From Metallosphaera hakonensis JCM 8857 = DSM 7519 (GTDB taxonomy: Archaea; Thermoproteota; Thermoprotei_A; Sulfolobales; Sulfolobaceae), in the NCBI RefSeq assembly GCF_003201675.2, contig NZ_CP029287.2, positions 806,001 to 870,000 of the forward strand: a stretch of 64,000 bases of DNA. The letters run 5' to 3'. Position numbers and translations under genes: made by a program. Below, piece after piece: positions 8,928-18,900 of the stretch. The notes under the pieces were generated by a model. It was not told the DNA's origin and ran no database searches. It saw nothing but the letters and a program-made list of their open reading frames with translations. Position 1 is the first letter of the stretch. Every line of letters starts with the position of its first letter.

Positions 8928-9677
8928 ATGCTTTCTATTGAAGTAACAGGGATCAAGGGAGGGGTAGGCAAGTCCACCATGGCAGCGTTGCTTTCCTTAT
9001 CTCTTCTGAGAATGGGAGGGGACGTTCTATTAATGGATCTGGATCCATTAGGTTGGAGTTCCTATCTTTTGGGTATCAGGGGCGAAGGTGTACTCACTTC
9101 TACTCATCTAGATGATAGTAAGGAACATTGGTCTGACATAACGTTCGAAGATAGGAGACTACGAGTTATTAAGATGCTCGGTAACGGACAAAAGTTAGAT
9201 CTGGCTCTTGAGGATTATTTGAGGAATGAAGCAGGAATTGATCAGTTAAAGAGGGTAATTGCTTCTGCTCTGAAAGATAGTTTTCAGTTTATTATCATTG
9301 ACTCCTCCTTGAGCTCTAAAAATGGAACCAAAACCTTAGAATACTTAATAAGGACTATTGCTAAGCCCTCCCTTCATATGAGAAGGCTATATGTGACCGA
9401 TCTAAACAGGATAAGCATCGAAACCCTTCTAAATAATATTGTCAAGGAGGATGTAGAGAATTTAGGCGTGATTATAAACATGGTACCTCCTATTCCATCC
9501 CATGTGGAGATGGCCGAGTCTTACGCCACTATGTTTAAGGGCGTGGTGAGTGTTATTCCGTTTATAGAGAATCTCTTTAACATTGAGACGTTGTCACCGT
9601 CCAGCATACCTCCTCAGGTTATGGACCTTGCTGGGATAGTTCATAAACCTGTTCCAGATTTTCTCCTAATTGTTTAG
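8928..9677 (+). CDS. ParA/MinD-like P-loop ATPase, copy 1
   Basis: About 249 residues. Deviant Walker A GIKGGVGKST near the N-terminus with the signature lysine, Walker A' as LLMDLDPLG, then a conserved LLGIRGEG and, towards the end, VIINMVPPIPSHVE. Family members move or position plasmids, chromosomes or surface structures by ATP-driven dimerisation. No parB-like partner gene is adjacent. A divergent paralogue lies at 63069-63821 and shares the layout of the motifs (IRGKG, INMVPP). Start chosen at 8928 from the TATA position; an in-frame ATG at 8913 would add five residues. Partner and cargo unknown. Confidence 0.8.
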   Translation: MLSIEVTGIKGGVGKSTMAALLSLSLLRMGGDVLLMDLDPLGWSSYLLGIRGEGVLTSTHLDDSKEHWSDITFEDRRLRVIKMLGNGQKLDLALEDYLRNEAGIDQLKRVIASALKDSFQFIIIDSSLSSKNGTKTLEYLIRTIAKPSLHMRRLYVTDLNRISIETLLNNIVKEDVENLGVIINMVPPIPSHVEMAESYATMFKGVVSVIPFIENLFNIETLSPSSIPPQVMDLAGIVHKPVPDFLLIV

Positions 9678-9920
9678 GTTATATTGATTCCTAACTCGTG
9701 GATATTCTACGAACTGAGATACCCTGAATATAGTTTATGAATTACTTTTATTTTGTTTTTGAATATATAGCTAAACATATAATTTAATTGGTAATGATAT
9801 ACAGGTTGTAACTATAACTCAACCAACCAATGAATCCTCATCTACAGTAATCTCTTAAAATCAGCACACGCTTTACTATTGCTAGGCCAGGCTCTAGGAC
9901 TTAGTGACTTATCTCATCTT

Positions 9921-9930
9921 TTTTAATTTA
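9921..9930 (+). promoter_or_regulatory. TATA box for aldo/keto reductase
   Basis: TTTTAATTTA centred about 24 bases before the ATG at 9949; supports that start over the ATG at 9904. Confidence 0.55.
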
Positions 9931-9948
9931 TGCCTTCAATCCTATGCT

Positions 9949-10746
9949 ATGAACCTTTGCGACAAAAAGATATCTAAGATAGGTTTCGGGACTTGGAAGA
10001 TAGGAGGGGGATATTGGTCTGCAGATAGAACTAGGGATCCACATTGGATAGATCTTTTACGTTATGTAATGGATAGGGGAATCAATCTCTTTGACACCGC
10101 CGAAATGTACGGAGGTGGCCATACGGAGGAACTGCTAGCTCAGGCCTTAAAACAATATGATCCAGAGGATTTCCTTGTTGTAACCAAGGTCTGGAATAAT
10201 CACCTCGCCTATGAGGAGCTAATTAAGTCGGCTAAGGCTAGTCTGAAGAGGCTCGGTTTAAAGACCATAGACCTTTATCTTATACATTGGCCTTCCCCTA
10301 GCGTTCCCATCAGAGAGTCCATAAGAGCCATGGAGAAACTTGTGGAAGATGGGGTAATTAGATGTATAGGAGTAAGTAACTTCGACGTTACCCTAGTTCA
10401 AGAGGCCATGGAAGCCTCGGGGAAATATCAAATTGAAGTAAATGAGATAGAGTATAGCTACCTGAAGAGGGATCCAGAGAAGGAGCTCATACCATTTCTG
10501 AGGAGAAACGGTATAAAGGTAATAGCCTATACACCGTTGGGAAGAGGCGACGTGGCTAAGGATAAAGGTATTCAGGAGATAGCTAATAAATATAACTCAA
10601 CCCCCATACAAGTGGCATTAAATTATGTAGCAAGGACAGCTATCCCCATACCCAAAGCCTCCACCAAGGCTCACGTTGACGATATTGCTGGAGCCCTAGA
10701 ATGGGATCTTCGAGATGAAGACTACAATTTTCTGGCAAGTCGGTAA
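9949..10746 (+). CDS. Aldo/keto reductase family oxidoreductase
   Basis: About 265 residues, a TIM-barrel NAD(P)H-dependent carbonyl reductase. The catalytic tetrad is visible: Asp and Tyr in FDTAEMYGGG, Lys in VVTKVW and His in YLIHWPSP; GVSNF and the coenzyme-phosphate segment IPIPKAST follow. It lacks the long loops of large AKRs, typical of prokaryotic AKR5-type enzymes. Start set at 9949 by the TATA box; the frame also opens at 9904 but the extra residues do not match the family. Physiological substrate unknown. Confidence 0.88.
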   Translation: MNLCDKKISKIGFGTWKIGGGYWSADRTRDPHWIDLLRYVMDRGINLFDTAEMYGGGHTEELLAQALKQYDPEDFLVVTKVWNNHLAYEELIKSAKASLKRLGLKTIDLYLIHWPSPSVPIRESIRAMEKLVEDGVIRCIGVSNFDVTLVQEAMEASGKYQIEVNEIEYSYLKRDPEKELIPFLRRNGIKVIAYTPLGRGDVAKDKGIQEIANKYNSTPIQVALNYVARTAIPIPKASTKAHVDDIAGALEWDLRDEDYNFLASR

Positions 10747-10780
10747 ATTAGGTTAGCTATGCTAAAATCTTAGGGCTAAA

Positions 10781-10790
10781 CTTTTTATAC
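10781..10790 (+). promoter_or_regulatory. TATA box for Nramp-related gene
   Basis: CTTTTTATAC centred about 27 bases before the ATG at 10813; leaderless geometry. Confidence 0.6.
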
Positions 10791-10812
10791 GATAAACTAA
10801 AGAATACTTACG

Positions 10813-12015
10813 ATGGATCGTAAAAGGATTACGGCCGGGCGTAATTGGAAAAATTTGCTGATTTTGTTTGGTCCCGCTTGGCTAGTAATGATGGCTGACA
10901 TGGACGCCTCGAGTACCATAGGTGCAGCAGAGACTGGAGCCCTACTCAAGTACTCCCTGGTCTGGTTCCTACTTCTACTTGCAATTCCTCTCTACTTCAT
11001 TCAGGAGACCTCTGGTAGGATTGGAATAGCTACGGAGATGGGACTTGGGGAGATAATAAGGAAAAATTACTCTAGGAGAGTTTCGTTGTTAATGACTCTC
11101 CCCATGGCATTAACCGATGTTCTAACTTACGCTGTGGAATACGCCGGCGCTGCAGTGGGATTTGCGGTGTTTGGAGTCTCAACGTATTTGTCTGTTCCCA
11201 TTATCTTCATAGTCCATCTCCTTATTGTCATCGGTAGAAAGTACGAGCAAGCAGAAAGGGTTCTCCTGGTGCTGTCGCCTCTTCTCTTTCTAGGGTTTGC
11301 CCTTGTACTTATTGAAAGCGGAATTAAGCCTTACCCGTTATTCTACTTCTCCTTGTCTTCAAGCTATCTTTTCCTGGTTGCAGCTAACGTTGGGGCTGTG
11401 GTTATGCCCTTCATGTTATTCTTTCAAGCTTCAGCCACAGCAATTAAGTTTTCAGTTAGGAAGACCTCGATTCCCAAGAGCTTGGCGGTTAATAGAGTTA
11501 GGATCGAGACTGCAGTGGGTGCAATAGCAACGGAGCTTCTTATGGTCATGGTGGAGATGTCCATGGCGGGCGCGGATCCCAGCACGAACTTCCTTTCTCC
11601 CAGGTCGCTGTCCTCAGCTCTTAGTTCCGTAGCTGGTTCATTCTCTCCAATATTTTTCAGTATAGGTCTCATTTCTGCAGCATTCTTGGCACTTGTTGTA
11701 ATTTCCTTGGGAAGTGCGTGGGGAGTTGTAGAGGCCCTTGGAGTGAAAAAGGATAAAACCTATTTAGTTTACCTCCTGGAAAGCGTTCCCGCTGCTTTGA
11801 TCGTATCCCTAATACCCGTAGGGAGTTTAGCTCAGGCCATATTGAATCTCCTAGTTTTCCTTGTGTTCGCGTTGATAGGACCTGGGATAGTTCAGGGACT
11901 TATATCCTCTAATCCTAAAGTGATGGGAGAATTAAAAAATAACAAGGCTTACTCCTTAGCCTACTGGCTTAGTCTAGGATTCGTGCTTCTCTTTGGAATT
12001 TTGGCAGTTCTTTAG
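10813..12015 (+). CDS. Nramp-related membrane transporter (divalent metal carrier-like)
   Basis: 400 residues with about 11 membrane segments and the LeuT-type Nramp plan. The TM1 motif DPGN is replaced by D31-A-S-S34 in GPAWLVMMADMDASS; the first Asp is kept but the Asn ligand is Ser. In TM6 the metal-ligand Met is kept as M198 in VGAVVMPFM, while the canonical His-Asn after MP are Phe-Met. Canonical members move Mn2+ or Fe2+ with protons; the changed ligands suggest a different substrate, as in the Mg2+- or Al3+-transporting relatives. Own promoter; no linked regulator. Confidence 0.8.
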   Translation: MDRKRITAGRNWKNLLILFGPAWLVMMADMDASSTIGAAETGALLKYSLVWFLLLLAIPLYFIQETSGRIGIATEMGLGEIIRKNYSRRVSLLMTLPMALTDVLTYAVEYAGAAVGFAVFGVSTYLSVPIIFIVHLLIVIGRKYEQAERVLLVLSPLLFLGFALVLIESGIKPYPLFYFSLSSSYLFLVAANVGAVVMPFMLFFQASATAIKFSVRKTSIPKSLAVNRVRIETAVGAIATELLMVMVEMSMAGADPSTNFLSPRSLSSALSSVAGSFSPIFFSIGLISAAFLALVVISLGSAWGVVEALGVKKDKTYLVYLLESVPAALIVSLIPVGSLAQAILNLLVFLVFALIGPGIVQGLISSNPKVMGELKNNKAYSLAYWLSLGFVLLFGILAVL

Positions 12016-12020
12016 TCTCT

Positions 12021-12350
12021 TTAGAAAGTGATTACCTCGTATCCGTTATTCACGTACTTTGATAAAGTTTCTCCCATCGGAGTCAATCTCAATCCCATCT
12101 GAATTAACGTGTCCTTAATTCCCATGTTCTCTGCTACGCCAACACAGGCAGAGTCCACACTTCCGTTCTTGAGAAGTTCCTCGAACATGTTCTTAAGGTC
12201 TCCCTGAAGGCTGGTTAGGCTCTTTTGACTTGGGCCGAAGAACAATACCTTAAGGTCTTCATATCTCTTATTTTTAACTGAGTTGTATGCCATTCTCAAG
12301 GCCAACCCTAGCTTCTCATCTCCTGACATTACAAGGAAAACTACTTTCAT
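12021..12350 (-). CDS. DsrE-like small protein
   Basis: 109 residues with the alpha/beta DsrE/YchN-type fold: MKVVFLVMSGDEKLGLALRMA at the start, a middle VLFFGPSQ, and VDSACVGVAENMGI containing the only Cys. Proteins of this group handle sulfur relay or act as small oligomers of unknown role. Its stop lies five bases from the stop of the Nramp-like gene on the other strand. Whether the Cys carries persulfide cannot be told from sequence. Confidence 0.75.
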   Translation of the reverse strand: MKVVFLVMSGDEKLGLALRMAYNSVKNKRYEDLKVLFFGPSQKSLTSLQGDLKNMFEELLKNGSVDSACVGVAENMGIKDTLIQMGLRLTPMGETLSKYVNNGYEVITF

Positions 12351-12445
12351 GGCAATAGTTAGTAAACCAAATTCATTTAAATCGCTTTTGCCAGATCCCC
12401 CGGAAAGAAGAGTTATTAAACTGTAAAGCTAATTTAGTAGGTAAA

Positions 12446-13213
12446 GTGTCTGAAATGTTAGGACTGTTCGTATCTCACGGTTCACCAACAATACTGGTTG
12501 AGGACATACCTTGGAAGAAGCTAATGGTCGAGTTGGGGAAAAAAGTGAAGGAGGAGACGAATCCAGATACTATAGTTGTAGTAAGTCCACACTTCATATC
12601 GTGGAACGGAAGGCATCTTGTAGAGGTTCAGGAGCAATTGGAATGTATTCAGGACTACTACGGTTTCCCTGACGAGTTATACAAGTTCTGTTACTCAGCT
12701 AAGAACGACGTGGAACTGGCCTCGAAGATATTGAAGGAGGGAAGCGCGTCTGGGCTTGACATGGAAGAGGACACCTCTTGGGGATTGGATCACGGTGCAT
12801 GGATTCCATTAAGCTACATGTTCCCCGGTACCAAAGTCGTTACCGTTTCCATAACGGACGGTTCCCCTATGGAGCATTACAAATTGGGGGAGGCTATAGC
12901 CAGAGCGTCCGAAGGAAGAAGAGTGGTAGTATTGGGAACTGGTTCACCTACTCATAGATTAGATGGGATCTATCTCAAAGTTAAGCCGAGACAATCTAAA
13001 TTTGATCAGTTGCTCATAGAGATGCTAAAAGAGGGAAGATTTGAGGAAATCATGGAACTTCCCAAAAGGAAAGAGTGGGTGGAAGCTCAACCGGAAGGTC
13101 TCCTAAACCCACTTTACGTTGTGTTGGGCTCATCGAAACCGAAAAGTGCTGAAATAGTGGGGTATGATGTACCGTGGGGAGGAGTAAGTATGTTGGCAGT
13201 AAAGTTCCAATAG
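12446..13213 (+). CDS. Class III extradiol ring-cleavage dioxygenase-like protein (LigB/DODA type)
   Basis: About 255 residues. The metal-binding His residues are visible in FVSHGSP near the N-terminus, VVSPHFISWN and GLDHGAWIPL; GTGSPTHRLDGI follows. This is the YgiD/4,5-DOPA dioxygenase pattern, in which one Fe or Zn is bound by three His. A role in aromatic ring opening is possible, and a hydratase-like gene of a meta-cleavage family lies at 44594-45187, but they are far apart. The frame opens with GTG at 12446; an ATG at 12455 is the alternative start. Confidence 0.82.
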   Translation: MSEMLGLFVSHGSPTILVEDIPWKKLMVELGKKVKEETNPDTIVVVSPHFISWNGRHLVEVQEQLECIQDYYGFPDELYKFCYSAKNDVELASKILKEGSASGLDMEEDTSWGLDHGAWIPLSYMFPGTKVVTVSITDGSPMEHYKLGEAIARASEGRRVVVLGTGSPTHRLDGIYLKVKPRQSKFDQLLIEMLKEGRFEEIMELPKRKEWVEAQPEGLLNPLYVVLGSSKPKSAEIVGYDVPWGGVSMLAVKFQ

Positions 13214-13235
13214 ATTTGCCGGATAACTGCTCATG

Positions 13236-14021
13236 TTACTGATGATCATCCCCCTTCTTTATGGCTAAGTTTCTGAACTCAAGGTAGATCAAGAATTGTC
13301 CACCAATCAACAAGAACTCAAGCTCAGGAATCACGAAGAAAGCTACTATACCTATTAGAGTTAAGATGGAGGCTATCTTAATGGGGGATCTTCCCAACAT
13401 ATTGCCCAGTTTATACATTCCCATGGATAGGGCTATTCCACCGATTAGGAACAATATAAATCCTAAATCTATGAGTCCCACAGCCAACGGATTTTTGGAA
13501 AGTTCGGAGATGTTTAGCTTGGTAACATTAACGTTTACTACTCCGATTCCAGACACTAAAAAGAGGAAACCTGGAAGGAGGAGGAGCGATAGAATCGATT
13601 GGCTTCTCAGCTCTTTCCCCATCAATCTAAATCCCACGGAGTAACTTCCTGTACTTAATCCTAGGAATACCACTGATATCAGACTGAGAACATCCTGGAG
13701 AATTTGATTAACGGGAGGGATAGATAGGAACAAGAATAAAACGCCTATAACCAAGTAAAGAGCACCATCCCTAAATCTTAGGAAAGGTTCAGGGCTCTGC
13801 TCAACTCTTTCCTCTTCTAGCTCAAAGGTCCCGATCCTTAGTGGGTATCTGCACCTTTCACATGTTGCCGCGTTTCCCTGATTCTCGTAACCGCATCTGG
13901 GACATTTCATGGGCGTTGGAGGCATGTAACTTTGAGTTGCGGTAGAGAGCGGATACCTGCACCGCTCACAGAGCTGTACTGTATCGGGATTCTCGTAACC
14001 GCATCTGGGACACTTCTTCAT
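13236..14021 (-). CDS. Membrane protein with two N-terminal zinc ribbons (DUF973-like)
   Basis: About 261 residues. Two near-identical zinc ribbons: CPRCGYENPDTVQLCERCRYPL, repeated about 40 residues later as CPRCGYENQGNAATCERCRY. An acidic linker and then about five membrane segments follow. Organisation resembles the DUF973 family of Sulfolobales. I use the ATG at 14021 (MKKCPRCGYE); the frame opens eight codons earlier. The tandem ribbons probably arose by duplication. Function unknown; it might sense or bind a partner at the cytoplasmic face of the membrane. Confidence 0.75.
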   Translation of the reverse strand: MKKCPRCGYENPDTVQLCERCRYPLSTATQSYMPPTPMKCPRCGYENQGNAATCERCRYPLRIGTFELEEERVEQSPEPFLRFRDGALYLVIGVLFLFLSIPPVNQILQDVLSLISVVFLGLSTGSYSVGFRLMGKELRSQSILSLLLLPGFLFLVSGIGVVNVNVTKLNISELSKNPLAVGLIDLGFILFLIGGIALSMGMYKLGNMLGRSPIKIASILTLIGIVAFFVIPELEFLLIGGQFLIYLEFRNLAIKKGDDHQ

Positions 14022-14058
14022 TGATCGAATTCCTACACAATACATATTAAACGTTCAT

Positions 14059-14538
14059 TCATGGATGACGCTCTTCATTGGACTCTAGGACCCACCCGTA
14101 ATCTTTCATCACAGTTTCATTACCGTAGGAACTCCAGTTGAAGAATCTCCTTAACTTCATCCCAGTTTTCATCTCAATTACTCTCTGTAGGGCCATCTCT
14201 AGAATATTGGATGCGGGCCAGGCCATTACGAAAGCCATTGTAAGGCTTATCCAGGGGAGAGGGGAGAGGAAATAGGACAGGATCATGGGAATAACTATTA
14301 GGAAAATTACTATGGTCAGAGTCCTATTCGCCTCCCTTCTATTTGATCTGAACCTAGGTTCAAACCTTATAACCCCATCTTTTTTGAGGTCTTTAAATTT
14401 CGATAGCAATTTCCATTCACGGTAAATTAATAGAAAAATGGAAAGGGGTATTATTAGAGTGAACATCGTAAAGTCTGAAAGGATACCTATGAGACTACCT
14501 ATTCCTACAAAGAGAAATGAGAAAAGGAATTCCCTCAC
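14059..14538 (-). CDS. Membrane protein of unknown function
   Basis: About 160 residues from a GTG at 14538 (VREFLFSFLFVGIGSLIG). Four hydrophobic segments in two pairs, with a basic loop (KFKDLKKDGVIRFEPRFRSN) between them, and a C-terminal soluble tail. The frame reaches back to an ATG at 14598, but that would overlap the end of the ATPase gene by 40 bases; a GGAG lies just after the ATPase stop. It is the last gene of the opp-like operon by position. No family recognised. Confidence 0.65.
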   Translation of the reverse strand: MREFLFSFLFVGIGSLIGILSDFTMFTLIIPLSIFLLIYREWKLLSKFKDLKKDGVIRFEPRFRSNRREANRTLTIVIFLIVIPMILSYFLSPLPWISLTMAFVMAWPASNILEMALQRVIEMKTGMKLRRFFNWSSYGNETVMKDYGWVLESNEERHP

Positions 14539-14557
14539 TGTGACTAGGGGTCTCTCC

Positions 14558-15499
14558 TCAGTATAGGAAGCATGCGACGTAGTGGTCACTGGAAACACCC
14601 GTCAAATCTGGTTCCTTCTCCTTACAGTGGGCCATTGCAAAGGGGCATCTTGGGTAGTATTTGCAACCCCTACCATTATAGGGTTCAGTATCCTCCTTAA
14701 CCTTCAGGGAGAAAAAGCTCGCTCTCCCAGACGGATCGGGTATGGGGACGGCTGAGATTAAAGCCTGAGTATAGGGATGGAGTGGTTTCTCAAGTAGCAC
14801 ATCTGCTGTCCCGTGTTCTATAACCTTACCTTGATACATTACGTAAATTCTGTCCGCTACGTAGCCCAAGGTAGAGATGTCGTGTGTAATCATCATTATT
14901 CCTATGCCCCTTTCATCCCTCAGTCTTTGAAATATCTCAAGGACTCCAGCCCTGATGGACATATCCAACATGGAGACAGGCTCGTCAGCTACTATAAACG
15001 ACGGATTGAGGACCAATGCCCGGGCGATGGCCACCCTTTGCAACTGCCCCCCTGAAAGTTGATTTGGAAGGGAGTTTGCGTACTCTTCCTCAGGGGTAAG
15101 CCCCACGTCTCTCAACGAATGAAGCACCATCTCCCTTTCCTGTTCCTTGTCCTTAGCTAAACCGTGAACCATAATTCCCTCAGCAACAATGTCGTATACC
15201 TTCAACCTTATGTCCACTGCTTCATATGGATTTTGATAGATTATCTGATTCTGACGTCTGAACTCTCTCTCCTGTTTTCCTTTCAGCTTTAATACGTCCT
15301 TTCCGTTCCATAGAACTTTCCCCGATTGAGGTCTTTGCAGATTTAGGATGGTTCTCCCAAGGGTAGTCTTCCCACTGCCTGATTCTCCCACAATTCCCAC
15401 GATCTCCCTATCCCTCACGCTCACGCTCACGCCGTCTAAGGCTTTAACTACCACGTCCCTAGACTTGAAATATACTCTAAGGTCTTTTGCCTCAATCAT
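14558..15499 (-). CDS. Peptide/oligosaccharide ABC transporter ATPase, OppF/DppF type
   Basis: 313 residues from the ATG at 15499, which overlaps the stop of the preceding ATPase gene as ATGA. Walker [10 protein letters not shown], signature LSGGQLQR, Walker [13 protein letters not shown], switch His in MITHD, and the C-terminal oligopeptide motif with Cys ([20 protein letters not shown]) typical of the OppD/OppF pair, which in some members binds an Fe-S cluster. It energises the permeases encoded upstream. Ends just before the membrane protein gene at 14538. Confidence 0.92.
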   Translation of the reverse strand: MIEAKDLRVYFKSRDVVVKALDGVSVSVRDREIVGIVGESGSGKTTLGRTILNLQRPQSGKVLWNGKDVLKLKGKQEREFRRQNQIIYQNPYEAVDIRLKVYDIVAEGIMVHGLAKDKEQEREMVLHSLRDVGLTPEEEYANSLPNQLSGGQLQRVAIARALVLNPSFIVADEPVSMLDMSIRAGVLEIFQRLRDERGIGIMMITHDISTLGYVADRIYVMYQGKVIEHGTADVLLEKPLHPYTQALISAVPIPDPSGRASFFSLKVKEDTEPYNGRGCKYYPRCPFAMAHCKEKEPDLTGVSSDHYVACFLY

Positions 15500-16488
15500 T
15501 TCCTGGTCACCGCGTGGCAAGCGACGTAGTGGAATCCCTCAATCCTGGAGAACTCAGGCTCTCTCTCCCTACAAATGGGCATGGCCAAGGGACATCTAGG
15601 TGCAAACCTGCAACCCTTCGGAGGGTTCTCAAGATCTGGCGGAAATCCAGGAATGGCCACAAGTTTCTTCTGCTTTCGTAACCTTAAATCAGGAATAGCC
15701 TTGATCAAGAGCTGGGTATAGGGGTGAAGAGGGTTACTGAACACCTTCTCAACGTCCCCGAACTCCACTAATTTCCCGGCATACATTATGGCAATGCTGT
15801 CGCTAACGTTGGCCAAAAGGGATAGATCGTGGGTTACGAACATCATACTGAACTTTCTGCTGTCCTGAAGAGATTTCATGAGTTCAATTATCTTGGCCTG
15901 GGTTATGACGTCTAGAGCGGTAGTTGCTTCATCAGAGACGATCATTGAGGGGTTGAGGAGGAGTGCCATAGCGATCACAACCCTCTGTCTCTGTCCACCT
16001 GAAAGTTCATGGGGGAACATATCGGCTTTCTCCTGGGGAACTCCCACGCTCTCTAAGGACTTATAGATTCTCTCTAAGGCCTCGGCTCTGGAGACGTCTT
16101 CATGAGCCTGAATGGTCTCCAACATTTGGTCCCTTACCTTATAGACTGGATCTAATACGTCCATGGAAGCCTGGGGAATGTAGGCTATGTCCTTCCAGAC
16201 GACCTCCTTCCTAAACATCTTCAGATCCATGTTTAAGATGTTTTGTCCCTTGAACTTAACTTCCCCAGATATAACCTGGGCATTCCTGGGCATTACCCTG
16301 AAAATTGTGGTAACTAAAGTGGATTTACCACATCCAGACTCCCCTGCCACTCCCAGAACCTTGGACCTGTCAAGGAATAGGGAAACGTCATCCACCGCCT
16401 TCACGAACCCAGTCTTGGTTTTATAGTAAGTTTTGAGGCTGTTGACCTCAAGGAGAGTGTCTGTGGATTCCTCAAACAACTCATTCAC
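15496..16488 (-). CDS. Peptide/oligosaccharide ABC transporter ATPase, OppD/DppD type
   Basis: 330 residues, GTG start at 16488 inside the end of the permease gene (8-base overlap). Walker [10 protein letters not shown], signature LSGGQRQR, Walker [13 protein letters not shown], switch His in FVTHD, and a C-terminal Cys-containing segment ([20 protein letters not shown]). Partner of the OppF-type ATPase. Tight overlaps across four genes show an operon with translational coupling. Confidence 0.92.
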   Translation of the reverse strand: MNELFEESTDTLLEVNSLKTYYKTKTGFVKAVDDVSLFLDRSKVLGVAGESGCGKSTLVTTIFRVMPRNAQVISGEVKFKGQNILNMDLKMFRKEVVWKDIAYIPQASMDVLDPVYKVRDQMLETIQAHEDVSRAEALERIYKSLESVGVPQEKADMFPHELSGGQRQRVVIAMALLLNPSMIVSDEATTALDVITQAKIIELMKSLQDSRKFSMMFVTHDLSLLANVSDSIAIMYAGKLVEFGDVEKVFSNPLHPYTQLLIKAIPDLRLRKQKKLVAIPGFPPDLENPPKGCRFAPRCPLAMPICREREPEFSRIEGFHYVACHAVTRK

Positions 16489-17896
16489 CCCTTAACTTAT
16501 ATGGACTCAGCACGTCGAGCATTGCGGATCCAAAATAGTAAAACGCAGTACTCAACAAGATAATCCCAATGCCTGGAGGGAGAACCCACCACCATGCGAA
16601 ACCGTTAGCGAATGAGAGGTCATTGGTGGCGAAGCCCAGCATGTTACCCCATGTTGGGAAACCTATGATTCCTAGACCCAAGAAGTCCAATCCAGATTCG
16701 GCCAATATGACTCCAGGAACGTCGTAGGCTAACTGAGCGAACAGTATTCCCATCAAGTTGGGAACTATATGCCTAAAGAGTATTCTAAACTTTCCCTCTC
16801 CCAGTGCCCTTGATGCCTCAACAAAGGTTCTGTTCCTCAAGGTGAGAGTTTGCCCCCTAATGATCTTAGCAGTACCTGGCCATGATAATAACGAAATAAT
16901 TAGGAGTATTAGGACTGCCTTGTTTACGTTAACTATGGCTCCCGTTAGATCAAAGATTGATATTAGAACAATAAGTAAAGGAAGACCGGGTATGAGGAGG
17001 AAGAAGTCTGTGAAGGCGTTTAAAGCGAGATCCGTAAACCCACCGACGTATCCGGCTAGTAAACCTATGATGAGACCGATGCCAATAATTAACGCTGAAG
17101 CTACTAGGGATAGATATAGATCGAACCTAGCGCCATAAACAAACTCTGAGAACACGCTCGCTCCATTATCGTCAGTGCCGAGCCTACCATAGGCGTAACC
17201 TAGGGACGAATAATGGGGATTGGAGATGAGGAAGGTCTCAGGTGAATTCCCAGTATTATCAACGGAAAGGACCACGGTGTAAACCCCAGGTCTTGGCAAT
17301 AGGAGCTTGGGAAGCTCTATGGATGCAAGAGCTTGATCCTGGACAGGCAACGACTGAACGTAGGGTGAGTTGCTTGGATTTACGTTCTCCGTGGAAAACG
17401 TAATGTGGTTGAGTTTTCCGGGAGTGACACTAACTGACGGAGGGACAGGAATAGGGGATAGTTCCATGAGATCGTTTCCACCCATGAACAGGTTAACTTG
17501 GAAGTCGCTAGTTGAAGGGGGAACAAGATTGAAACTTAACAAAATGTTATATGGTGAACTCCAATTCCATTTTAAGGAATAAGTTACATTAACCTCGCTA
17601 TTTCCAGGTACCACGACCCTTAGATAGGTGGAGTTAAGTATGGTTATCCCGTTCCCATTACTTGTTGGTACTAACGTTATCCTGACGTTAGGGGGTAAAT
17701 CGTGGTATTGTGGGAAAATTGTTGCCCACGAAGGGACAGCGTAGGGCGCAGCTATGAACTGTTGTGACACTTGATAAGGGTTATTATAAGATGTTATGAC
17801 CGGGGCCAGAAGGGCTAATACGGCGAAGAAAAGGATGATAATAACAGAGAAGACGAAAGTCTTCCTGCTGATAAGATCACTTACTACCTTGTTCAT
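16481..17896 (-). CDS. Peptide/oligosaccharide ABC transporter permease, OppC/DppC type, with extracytoplasmic insert
   Basis: 471 residues, long for this family (about 290-300). TM1 at 14-32 is followed by a roughly 200-residue extracytoplasmic insertion (about 35-240) rich in beta-strand-like and N-x-S/T sequences, then five membrane segments with the EAA loop ([21 protein letters not shown]). The insertion is common in the archaeal OppC-like subunits and may interact with the binding protein. Start ATG overlaps the stop of the OppB-type gene by 4 bases (ATGA). Confidence 0.9.
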   Translation of the reverse strand: MNKVVSDLISRKTFVFSVIIILFFAVLALLAPVITSYNNPYQVSQQFIAAPYAVPSWATIFPQYHDLPPNVRITLVPTSNGNGITILNSTYLRVVVPGNSEVNVTYSLKWNWSSPYNILLSFNLVPPSTSDFQVNLFMGGNDLMELSPIPVPPSVSVTPGKLNHITFSTENVNPSNSPYVQSLPVQDQALASIELPKLLLPRPGVYTVVLSVDNTGNSPETFLISNPHYSSLGYAYGRLGTDDNGASVFSEFVYGARFDLYLSLVASALIIGIGLIIGLLAGYVGGFTDLALNAFTDFFLLIPGLPLLIVLISIFDLTGAIVNVNKAVLILLIISLLSWPGTAKIIRGQTLTLRNRTFVEASRALGEGKFRILFRHIVPNLMGILFAQLAYDVPGVILAESGLDFLGLGIIGFPTWGNMLGFATNDLSFANGFAWWWVLPPGIGIILLSTAFYYFGSAMLDVLSPYKLRGE

Positions 17897-18897
17897 TCGT
17901 ATCTCACCCTAGGATCTATTAGAGGGTATATGAAGTCGAGTGCTAGTAAAATAATTACAGCGAATAGACTAATAATATAGAAGTCCCCCCCTAGAAGAGG
18001 AACGTCTAAATTCTCAGCTCCCGTCACCAAAAGCCTACCAAGGCCTGGAATGTTGAAAATGTCCTCTATGAACACAACACCCGCGAATAGAAACGCTATA
18101 TCAATTCCCACTCTGGTAACCACAGGAATTACAGCGTTCCTGGTTATGTGTTTGTAAAGTATCTTTCTTTCATCAATGCCCCTTGCCCTCAAGTAGTTGA
18201 CAAAGTTACTACCCATTAGCTCAATTCCGTTGTTCCTAAATAATATGTTCCTTACGCCATAACTTATTACCGTAATGAATAGGATCGGCAGGGTAAGAAA
18301 CTTCAGAAGGCTAACCCAATACGTGAAACCCACCAAAAGATGACCGTTAGAGGTCGTTATTGCCTCAGCAAGGTTCGTTGGAAATATTCTAAGATAAAAA
18401 CCAAAGAAGTAGAGTACAATCTCTCCTAACCAGAAGGCTGGGATGAAATAGGTCATGATAGAGGTGAAGCTGACTGCGGTGTCTCCTATCTTTCCCTGTC
18501 TTGAGATCGAATATAATCCCAGAACAAGGGCCAATATGGTGCTAAGTATTAAACTTGGTACAACCAGTAGGGCGGTGACTGGAAACCTTGCCTCAATCAG
18601 TGATATTACAGGTTGATCGTAATGCATGGAGATCCCCAGATGGAAAGTGAGAAGCGACTTAATGTAAACGAAGAACCTCTCATCTAGGGGAAGGTTCAAT
18701 CCAAACTGGTTATCAAGGGCTTGGACTAACTCGCTCCTTGGAAGACCCTTATAAGTCAGGGGAACGTAAAGTTCTGCTGGATTTATCCCGTATATTGTGG
18801 GTAGTACCTGAAATATAACGAAATTGAAGATAATTATTCCGAACAGTAGGGCCAGTCTCTCGGCTATTCTCTTCGCCAAATACTTTAAGAGGGCCAT
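17893..18897 (-). CDS. Peptide/oligosaccharide ABC transporter permease, OppB/DppB type
   Basis: 334 residues, about six membrane segments. N-terminal YLAKRIAERLALLFGIIIFN and the EAA loop LRARGIDERKILYKHITRNA are typical of OppB. First gene of the four-gene transport operon. A TATA-like TTTTTTAAAAAC lies about 45 bases upstream, with a perfect palindrome between it and the start. The cognate binding protein is probably the one at 20647-22926 on the opposite strand. Confidence 0.92.
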   Translation of the reverse strand: MALLKYLAKRIAERLALLFGIIIFNFVIFQVLPTIYGINPAELYVPLTYKGLPRSELVQALDNQFGLNLPLDERFFVYIKSLLTFHLGISMHYDQPVISLIEARFPVTALLVVPSLILSTILALVLGLYSISRQGKIGDTAVSFTSIMTYFIPAFWLGEIVLYFFGFYLRIFPTNLAEAITTSNGHLLVGFTYWVSLLKFLTLPILFITVISYGVRNILFRNNGIELMGSNFVNYLRARGIDERKILYKHITRNAVIPVVTRVGIDIAFLFAGVVFIEDIFNIPGLGRLLVTGAENLDVPLLGGDFYIISLFAVIILLALDFIYPLIDPRVRYE

Positions 18898-18900
18898 TCA

